From the NCBI RefSeq assembly GCF_001045555.1, contig NZ_LFBU01000001.1, positions 1 through 64,000 of the forward strand: 64,000 bases of DNA. Reading direction: 5' to 3'. Positions 32,147 through 40,700 of this stretch are shown piece after piece (within the stretch, counting starts at the first letter, position 1; each line of letters starts with the position of its first letter). Under the pieces are notes generated by a model that was not told the origin of the DNA, made no database searches, and was given only the letters and a program-made list of their open reading frames with translations. The position numbers and the translations under genes were made by a program. This DNA is from Marinobacter subterrani. GTDB taxonomy: Bacteria > Pseudomonadota > Gammaproteobacteria > Pseudomonadales > Oleiphilaceae.

Positions 32147-32192
32147 CTGATCTGGATCAGGAAATAGTTGGCGCAAAGTTATAAAGTTCCGC
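32147..32192 (+). promoter_or_regulatory. FNR/Anr-like box with -10, upstream of the chemoreceptor
   Basis: CTGATCTGGATCAG (32147-32160) contains the FNR/Anr half-sites TGAT-N4-ATCA. A TATAAA follows at 32180-32185, placing the box centre near -40 of a start site around 32192, the class II activation position. It lies just ahead of the CxxCH chemoreceptor, so low-oxygen induction is plausible. No other candidate was seen in the 31990-32216 gap. Confidence 0.5.
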
Positions 32193-32216
32193 GGCAGTTA
32201 ACCGTCATCATAACCA

Positions 32217-33893
32217 GTGAAAACAATCGTCAAGTCGCGGGCTGAGCGGCTTCTGTGCCGGGTTACCATGAAAAAACACTATTCCATCCGTTTTCTGCTT
32301 CTCGCTGCCCTGGCGGCGGCTTTCTCACTCGTGCTTGTGCTTACCGTGCTCTACAACGCGGATTCGCAACGGGATCATATGGAAGCGTTCAGTCAAAAAT
32401 ATGTTGACGGGTTGGCCAAGTCCTATTTCGACGGGCTGAACACCATGATGGTCACTGGCACCATCGCCAACCGGGACGTGCTACGGCAGAAGGTGATGGC
32501 CCCGGAGGATGTGCTGGATGTGCGGGTGATTCGCGGTGACCACCTGAACAGTATCTTCGGCGACGGCAAGGCAACGGAACAGAAGCGCGAGCCCCTGGAC
32601 CGGAAAGCGCTGGCCGGTGAGCGGGTGGAGGCCTACTCCAGTAATGAAGACGGACGGGTGTATACGCTCATCAAACCGGTCATTGCCACGGAAAATTACC
32701 AGGGCGTGAACTGCCTGGGTTGCCACCAGGCCAAGGAGGGGACGGTACTGGGTGCCATCCGGATCGACTATTCCCTGGCCGAGGGCGACGCGCGCCTGCA
32801 CCGACAGCTACTGACCAGTGGTGGCATTCAGATTGCCATCTTTGCCGTGGTGTTTTTCCTCACCGCAGTGGCCCTGAGCCGCCTGGTGTTTTCCCGCCTG
32901 CGCCGGCTCCATGACCGGATGGACGAGATTTCCCGCAATTCCGACCTGACCATTGAGCTGGAGGTTACCCGCAATGACGAAATCGGCTCTGTCTCCCGTG
33001 CCTTCAACCGGATGATGGTGAAGATTCGTGCAAGCATGAACACGGTCATGGATAACGCTGGGCGGGTTGAGCAGGCGGCCCGCAGTATCGCCAGCAAGGC
33101 AGACACAACCGAGCATGAAGTGCTGGCCCAGCGGGACAACACCGACCAGGTAGCGAGCGCAACCACGGAAATGGCCGCGTCAGCCGTCCAGGTGCGGGAA
33201 AATGCCATCCATACCACCCGCAAATCTGCCGATACCGCAGAATCAGCCAGCAAGGGAGAGAGGCTCGCGCGCACTGCGGTGGAAGGCATCGAGGCACTCA
33301 ATACAGAAGTTCAGAGCGGCGCGAAACGGATTGAGCAGCTTGACCAGCGAACCGGCCAGATGTCCGACATGCTGGCGGTGATTTCCAAGATTGCCGACCA
33401 AACCAACCTGTTGGCATTGAACGCCGCCATAGAAGCGGCTCGGGCTGGCGAGCAGGGCCGTGGTTTCTCGGTGGTGGCGGACGAGGTGCGGGCCCTTGCC
33501 TCGCGCACCCAGGATTCCACCGAGGAAATCCGCAAAACCATCAATGGCCTGAAGGGCGAAGTGGTGGACTGCGTAGCCACCATGCGCCACGCCTCGGAAA
33601 TGGCGGAACAGCAGGTGGCGGCCATTCTGACTGTCGAATCCGAGCTGCAGGCCATCGCAACAGCCGTGCGTGAGATTACCGATCTGAACGAGGAAATGGA
33701 GAGTGCCGCCAACGAGCAGAGCGACGTTTCCGAATCGATCAATCACAACGTGATCGAAATCAGCCGGTCTGCGGAGCAGACCTCCGGCGATGCCAAGGAG
33801 ACCTCCCGCATTGCCGGCGACCTGCTGGCCATGGCGGAAACGCTGAGAGAAACCATCGAGCAATTCCGGCTCAACCAGGGCCGCCGCGACTGA
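32217..33893 (+). CDS. Methyl-accepting chemotaxis protein with a periplasmic CxxCH (haem c-like) motif
   Basis: A 558-residue chemoreceptor. A membrane helix is at about residues 27-45, a periplasmic domain at 46-195 with N-C166-L-G-C169-H170 (a c-type haem motif) just before GTVLGAIRIDYSL, and a second helix at about 200-222. A HAMP domain follows, then the signalling domain with methylation helices and the hairpin tip ISKIADQTNLLALNAAIEAARAGEQGRGF. The periplasmic part resembles Tll0287-like/DUF3365 haem sensor domains. GTG at 32217 is the upstream start; ATG at 32268 (MKKHYSIRF) may be used. It probably signals redox or respiratory state. Confidence 0.88.
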   Translation: MKTIVKSRAERLLCRVTMKKHYSIRFLLLAALAAAFSLVLVLTVLYNADSQRDHMEAFSQKYVDGLAKSYFDGLNTMMVTGTIANRDVLRQKVMAPEDVLDVRVIRGDHLNSIFGDGKATEQKREPLDRKALAGERVEAYSSNEDGRVYTLIKPVIATENYQGVNCLGCHQAKEGTVLGAIRIDYSLAEGDARLHRQLLTSGGIQIAIFAVVFFLTAVALSRLVFSRLRRLHDRMDEISRNSDLTIELEVTRNDEIGSVSRAFNRMMVKIRASMNTVMDNAGRVEQAARSIASKADTTEHEVLAQRDNTDQVASATTEMAASAVQVRENAIHTTRKSADTAESASKGERLARTAVEGIEALNTEVQSGAKRIEQLDQRTGQMSDMLAVISKIADQTNLLALNAAIEAARAGEQGRGFSVVADEVRALASRTQDSTEEIRKTINGLKGEVVDCVATMRHASEMAEQQVAAILTVESELQAIATAVREITDLNEEMESAANEQSDVSESINHNVIEISRSAEQTSGDAKETSRIAGDLLAMAETLRETIEQFRLNQGRRD

Positions 33894-33943
33894 CAACGCC
33901 AGTCCGGGCCGGCCCTGTGGCCAGCCCGACGGGGCAAAAGGAC

Positions 33944-34618
33944 TTACCAGGCCAGCCAGATCACGTGGCGCGCACCCTTACCCGGGCGAAGAGCCCGCAC
34001 GGTTACCGGCTCCACGGAAAACCCGGCACGGCGCAGGCGCTCGGTAAATGCATGCTCCGGGCCGGCGGACCAGTAGGCCAGGATGCCCTCCGGGCGAAGG
34101 GATTTCTGGGCGGCGGCGATGCCGGCCGGGGAGTAAATCCAGTTGTTCTCCTTGCGGGTCAGCCCTTCCGGGCCATTATCCACATCCAGCAGGATGGCAT
34201 CCCACTCGCCCTCGCTGCTTCTGAGCAATTCCGCCACATCACCGATATGGATACGGGCCCTGGGGTCGCTCAGCGGGTTGCCGGCGGCAGCACCCAAGGC
34301 CCCCCGGTTCCACGCTTCCACTTCGGGAACCAGCTCAGCCACGGTAACCTGCGCGTCGTCGCCCAGTGCTGCTAACGCGGCCGCCAAGGTGAACCCCATG
34401 CCCAGCCCGCCAATCAGAACCCGGGGCGAGGGTTGGTCGGCAATGCGCTCGCACGCCAGCGTGGCAAGTGCATCCTCCGAGCCGTGTACCCGGCTGTTCA
34501 TCAGCTCACCGGTGGTGCCGGCAATCTTGATGGAGAACTCGTCATTGCGTTGCAGCAGGCGCAGCCGGGTTCCGTTGCCGGGAATTGTTGCGGTGCCGAT
34601 TTCGGTGAAGCGGGCCAT
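33944..34618 (-). CDS. Spermidine synthase-like methyltransferase-fold protein
   Basis: A 224-residue Rossmann-fold protein. Motif I is PRVLIGGLGMGFTLAAALAA, followed by VTVAELVPEVEAWN (acidic end of beta-2) and DAILLDVDNGPEGLT, as in PAPS/spermidine-synthase-like proteins (SpeE-related, no tetramerisation domain seen). The substrate is unknown. ATG at 34618 (MARFTEIGTATIPG) is preferred; the upstream extension is Pro-rich and not conserved in style. Confidence 0.75.
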   Translation of the reverse strand: MARFTEIGTATIPGNGTRLRLLQRNDEFSIKIAGTTGELMNSRVHGSEDALATLACERIADQPSPRVLIGGLGMGFTLAAALAALGDDAQVTVAELVPEVEAWNRGALGAAAGNPLSDPRARIHIGDVAELLRSSEGEWDAILLDVDNGPEGLTRKENNWIYSPAGIAAAQKSLRPEGILAYWSAGPEHAFTERLRRAGFSVEPVTVRALRPGKGARHVIWLAW

Positions 34619-34702
34619 AGGGGGTCCAGATAGCTGAGCGGGCCCGCAGTTTAACCTGACCGGACGGATTTGAAGAACAGGATGAGGAAAAACCGGCACT
34701 TT

Positions 34703-37700
34703 TCAGCCCAGCTCCACCTCGACAAAATGCTCCCCGCGGTCATCGGTCAGGGGAATGCGCATGTCAGCCTGTTCGGCACCGTCCAGGGTTACACGGCTTA
34801 CCTGTCCCGACGCCTCACCGCGGCGGCTGATGGTGATGTGGTAGACGGTGTCACGATACCGGTAATGGATTTTGTAGCTGTCCCACTCGGCGGGCACACA
34901 GGGGGCAATGCGCAGGTGGTCCACTTCCAGTTGCAGGCCCAGCAGGGTTTCCACGGTCAGCCGGTACATCCAGCCTGACGCTCCGGTATACCAGGTCCAG
35001 CCACCGCGGCCGATGTGTGGCGCCACACCATAGATGTCCGCGCACATCACATAGGGCTCGACCTTGTAGCGGTCGATGGACTCGGGCGTATTGCCGTGGT
35101 TAACAGGGTTAAGCATGGCGAAAAATTCCCACGCGCGTTCGGTGTCACCCAACATGGCAAATGCCATCGTGGTCCAGATTGCGGCGTGGGTGTATTGGCC
35201 ACCGTTTTCCCGCACGCCCGGGATATAGCCCTTGATGTAGCCCGGCTCCAGGCCGGATTTGTCAAAGGGCGGATCGAGCAACTGGATGATCTGTTTGTCG
35301 CGCCGCACAAGGCGCCGGTCCACCGCCATCATCGCCTGTCGGGCCCGCAGTTGATCGCCGCCTTTCGAGATGACCGCCCAGCTCTGGCTTATGGAATCGA
35401 TCTGGCATTCGTCGTTACTGTCTGAACCCAGTGGGGTGCCGTCATCAAAATAGGCGCGCCGGTACCAGGCACCATCCCAGGCCTTGGCTTCGATGTAGTC
35501 CCGCAGTTGTGCGGCCTGGGCGCGGCACAACTCGGCAAATTCCTGGTCATTGCGCTCACCGGCAAGGTCGGCGAACAGCTCAAGATTTTCCACCAGGAAC
35601 CAGGCCAACCATACACTCTCGCCACGGCCGTCCTTGCCGACCAGATTCATTCCGTCATTCCAGTCGCCGCAGCCCATCAGCGGCAAATGATGGGCGCCAA
35701 ACTTCAGGCCGTACCTGAGGGCCCGCACGCAGTGCTCGTAGAGACTGGCGGCTTCGGGTGAGCGTTGCGGCTGGTCGTAGTAAGCCTCTTCGTCGGTGTA
35801 CAGCTCACGGCCCTCCAGGAAATGGATGGGCTCGTCAAGCACGCCGGTATCGCCGGTCGCCCGCACATAACGGCAGGTGGCATACGGCAGCCACAGATAG
35901 TCGTCGGAGAAATGGGTTCGTACGCCCTGTCCGTTGGGTGGATGCCACCAGTGTTGCACATCGCCCTTGAGGAACTGGCGACCGGCATGCCGAACCAGTT
36001 GCTCGCGGGCGAGCCAGGGCGTGGCGTGGACCAGCGCCATGGTGTCCTGCAACTGGTCGCGGAAGCCGTAGGCGCCCCCCGACTGGTAATAGCCACTGCG
36101 GCCCCACAATCTGCACGACAGGGTCTGGTAAACCAGCCAGCCGTTGGCCAGTACGTTCAGCGCCACGTCCGGTGTATCGACGCTGACGGCCCCCAGGGTG
36201 CGGTTCCAGTATTCCCACACCGCTGCCAGCGCCTGGCGCGCGCCCGCCTGGCCGCCGAATTGCTGGATCAAATGCCGCGCTTCGTCGGCATTGGCAGCTG
36301 CCCCGAAGACGAACACGATCTCCCGTTCCTGGCCGGCGTCCAGTTCGATCCGGGTCTGGATAGCTGCGCACGGGTCGAGGCCAGCACCGGTCCTGCCCGA
36401 CAGGCGCTTCCGGCGCATTGCCGCCGGACTGGCGAGGGTGCCGTTGCGGCCGATAAACTCAGTGCGGTTGCCGCTCACCGACCGCCCCCGTTCGCTGACC
36501 TGCGCAAACACAACCCGGTTGGCACACTCGCGACCGTAGGAATTGCGGGCGAACAGTCCGCCCGTGGGCAGGTCGATTTCGGTGACGATGTGCATCAGGT
36601 TGGCGTGTCGCAATTCGCCGAGCACCAGTTCCCAGTAACCGGTCAGCGACAGCTTGCGCGATCGCCTGGACTGGTTGTGCAGTTTTACCACCAGGAATTT
36701 GACCGGCGCATCCATGGCGACGTAGGTGTACAGTTCCGAGGCGATGTCGGCCTCCAGGTGCTCAAACACGCTGTAGCCGAAACCGTGTCGGCATACATAG
36801 CCGGAACGCCCGCAGGCAGGCAGTGGCGTTGGCGACCAGAATGCGCCGGTTTCCTCGTCGCGGAGATAAAGCGCTTCGCCGCTAGTGTCGGAGAGTGGGT
36901 CGTTGTGCCAGGGGCTAAGCCGGAATTCGTGGGCGTTGCCCACCCAGGTATAGGCGCTGCCGCTCTCGCTGACGACGGTGCCGATGTGTGGGCTGGCAAT
37001 GACATTGGCCCAGGGCGCCGGTGTGGCTTGTCCGGGTTCAAGGGTAACGACGTATTCGTGGCCGTCGGGCGTGAAGCCGCCGAGGCCATTGCTGAAAATA
37101 CGCTCGCGCGGCGCCAGCGGATAAACCGGCTCGGTCTCGGCCTGCTTCGAAGGCTCCAGAAGGTCCGATGTCCGTTCCGGTGATACTCTGCGGTCCACCT
37201 GCTCAATCAGGGTGTCAGCGCTGTCGCTGAACACGATGCGAGCCACGGTCTGCAGCAATACCCGTTCGTCTTCGGAAAGTTCTTCGGCCCGTCGCACGAA
37301 GACGCCGCCCGGTTTATCGACCACCTGGGCCTCGGGGCCCGCGTTGATCAGCCCCATGATCTGGTCCTGCAGCTCCGCCCGATAGCCGGAGAAACCCTCG
37401 TTGACGATCACCAGATCAACCGCAAGGCCCTTCATGCGCCAATAGGCATGGGCCTGCACCACCTGCTTGACCAGATCAATCCGGCCGAGGTCACCGATAA
37501 GCAGCAACACGATGGGCAGATCGCCGGAGATGGCAAAACGCCACAATCCCGACTGGCCCAACTGATTGCGGGCGATGACGCTGGGCGCCGCGCGGCGCAG
37601 TGCATTGCTGTAGATGACAGAACTCGCCAGACGGCCAAAAATCTGGGCATCGGCTTCGGTGGCGCTCAGGTGCCGCAATACTTCCTGGCTCTGGAACCAG

Positions 37701-40700
37701 GCCATCTCGAACGCGCGCTCCACGAAATGGCGGTCGCCGTATTTCTCGATCAGGACCAGTGCAGCCTCGCGGGTGTCCGCGATACCGGAAATGATCTGTA
37801 CGCTTGCCGATCTGTCGGGCAGCAGGGTCAGCGTACTGCGGATTGCCACAATGGGGTCCAGCACTGCGCCCTGGGTATTCGACAGGGCCGAGCGGCGGCC
37901 TCCACTGTCCAGCACGACCGGATTGGCGGGGGTGCGACCGCGCCCGATGAACCGCGCGCGGTCGGTTTCAAAGGAAGGTTCGTTGGCCACCGAACCCGGC
38001 GCCGCCAGCAAGTGAAACATCCAGGGCACCTGTTCGCCCGGGGTGCGGGGGCGTCGGGTGCAGAGGATGGCCTGCCGCCCGGGCAGGATTTCGGTCTGCA
38101 CGAACAGATTGCTGAACGAGCGGTGGGACAGGTCGGCGCTCAGCGGCGCCAGCACCACTTCAGCGAAGCTGGTCACCTCAACGTGGCGGGTGCGCGACGA
38201 CTGATTGGTGAGCGTGACACGACGGATCTCGACGTCATCTTCGGGAGACACACTGATCTCTGTGTGCGCTTCGATCGCATGGTCGCGCCGCCGGTATTCG
38301 GCGCGGGCCTGCACAAAAATGGCTTCATAGTAATCAGCCTGGCGCAGGGTTGGCTGGTGCGCCGTGGACCAATACTTGCCAGTGTCGCGGTCTCGCAGGT
38401 AAATGAACGTACCCCAGCCATCGCAGGTGGCGTCCTCGCGCCAGCGGGTGACGGCGAGGTCGCGCCACCGGCTGGTGCTGCCGCCGGCGTGGGTTGCCAT
38501 CACGTGATAGCGACCGTTCGACAGCAGGTGAACTTCGGGGAGCCGCGTGGCCGGGTCGGTGAACACGCGCATGATGGCGCCGGCCTCCGCGCTGGGCGGA
38601 CGGGCGGCGGCGCTGACTTCGGCTGCGTGCGGGTGCAGGGTGTCACTCCTCTTCGGTACTCGCTCCTGCAGCAGCAACTCGGTCGCCCGCGCGAGCGGAT
38701 CGGCCATGAAGCGGCGCTGCATCGGCTGGTCAAACAGGACATGGGCAAAGGCCAGGAAGCTCATCCCCTGGTGGTGCGCCATGAACGTCTGCACGATGGC
38801 GTGCAGCTTGCCCCGGGGCACGCGCGTGGGGGTGTAGTCGATGGCTTCGTAGAAACCGTAGGCACCGAGGAATCCCTGGTCAGCCAGCCCCTGCAGATTA
38901 CGGCAGGCCTCCTGCGGCATCACCGTCAGTGCCAGCGCGCTGGCATAGGGCGCGATCACGAGGTCATCGCCCAATCCGCGCTTGAAGCCAAGGCCGGGTA
39001 CGCCGAACGCCCGATACTGGTAAACCTGATGGATGTCGGTGAGGTTGTAGCAGGATTCGGAAATCCCCCAGGGCACCGCCCGCTGCCGGCCGTATTCGAT
39101 CTGGCGTGAAACGGCTGCCTTGCAGCTATGCTCCAGCAGGGTATTGCCATAGCTCGGCATAACCAGCTGTGGCATCAGATATTCGAACATGGAGCCGCTC
39201 CAGGAAATCAGGCTGACGTCACCGCCATGGCTGGTCAGCAGGCGGCCGAGCGCGAACCAGTGCTTCTGGGGTACCTGTCCCTGGGCAATAAGCAGGAAAC
39301 TGGCCAGCCGCGCCTCGGATGCCAGCAGGTCGTAGCAGGCGCGGTCACGGCGCCGTTCACTGACGTCATAGCCAATGGTCAGCAGGCTGCACCCGGCATC
39401 GTAAAGAAATTCGAAATCCATTGTTGCCAGAACCTGGCAGCGGTCTATCAGGCTGTCGATGAGGTCGAGCTGCTCCTGGGCGGCCGGGCCCGCGCCCGAA
39501 TCATGGCTGCCCGCCAGCGCCATCCGGCTGGGGAGGCCGCTGTCCTGCCAGGTAGCGGGTACCAGAAAGGCGAATTCGTCGCGCAGCGCACGCAGTTGCT
39601 GATGGAATGCCCTGGCCCAGTACGCCAGTTCGCCATCGATGTCGGCATCGGCCGAAAGCCAGGTAAAAAGGGGACCGCCGGTGCGGTCGATCTGGTCCAG
39701 CGCGCTGGCGGTGCCGGCCAGTGTGCGGGGTGGACCCTCCAGGGTGAGGGCGCGCAGGGTGTCCTGCAGTACACGGATATTCTCCGCCAGTTCGGGGGTG
39801 AGGGCGGCGGGCAGCTCGTCGGCCAGGGCCTGCAAGGTGTCCTGCAGGCCCTGCAGTGCGCAGGTCGACGGCACCGGCTGGTACTTCAGCTCGGCCAGCC
39901 CGGCCTTCAGCGTAAGCAGGGCGCCTACCAGATTGCCACTGTCCACCGACGAAACGTATTGCGGGTGGAGTGGCTGCAGCGTTCGGGTGTCGTACCAGTT
40001 GAAGAAATGGCCGCGGTAGCGTTCCAGCTTTTCCATGGTCGCCAGTGTGTTGTCGATGCGTTGCAGGCACTCGCCAACGGTGAGATAGCCGAAATCGACG
40101 GCAGCCAGATCCGCAAGCAGCGCCATGCCAATGTTGGTGGGTGAGGTGCGCGAGGCGATGGCGGGGGCAGGGTAGGCCTGGAAGTTATCTGGCGGCAGCC
40201 AGTTGTCCTCCGGGCCGACAAAGTCCGCGAAGTAGCGCCAGGTGCGGCGGGCCGCTTTGCGCAGGAAAACCTCCTGCCCTGCACTCAGGCCTGGGGTGGG
40301 GGCGGGCAACGGGCGGCTGAGCCACCAGCCAATGGTGGGCGCCACCAGCCACAGCAACAGAACGGGAAAGGCGGCGAGCCACACCGTCGGCGGGCTGTCC
40401 GCCATAACCAGAGCCGCAACCAACCCCGCCGCCAGACCCGGGGGTACCCACATTTCCCGACAAAAATCCGCCAGTGAACGGCATGCGTTGCGGCGTGTGT
40501 ATCCGGGCAGTTGCCACAGCAACAAACCGCGCCGGGTGAATGGCATGCGCGCCCCGGAGCGCAGAATCGCCCCCAGGATTATGTGGGTGTCGTAGGGCAA
40601 AAATGCGAGGCTCAGGAGGGCGAGCGCTAACGGCCGGCCGGCGGAGTTTCCGGTCATGCCCAGGTGTACCAGCCAGTTGCACTCTGCCGGCTTGCGAGTC

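Noticed and set aside
37448..39109. 553-residue plus-strand open frame
   Set aside because: Antisense to the cyclic glucan synthase; no domain or ribosome site.
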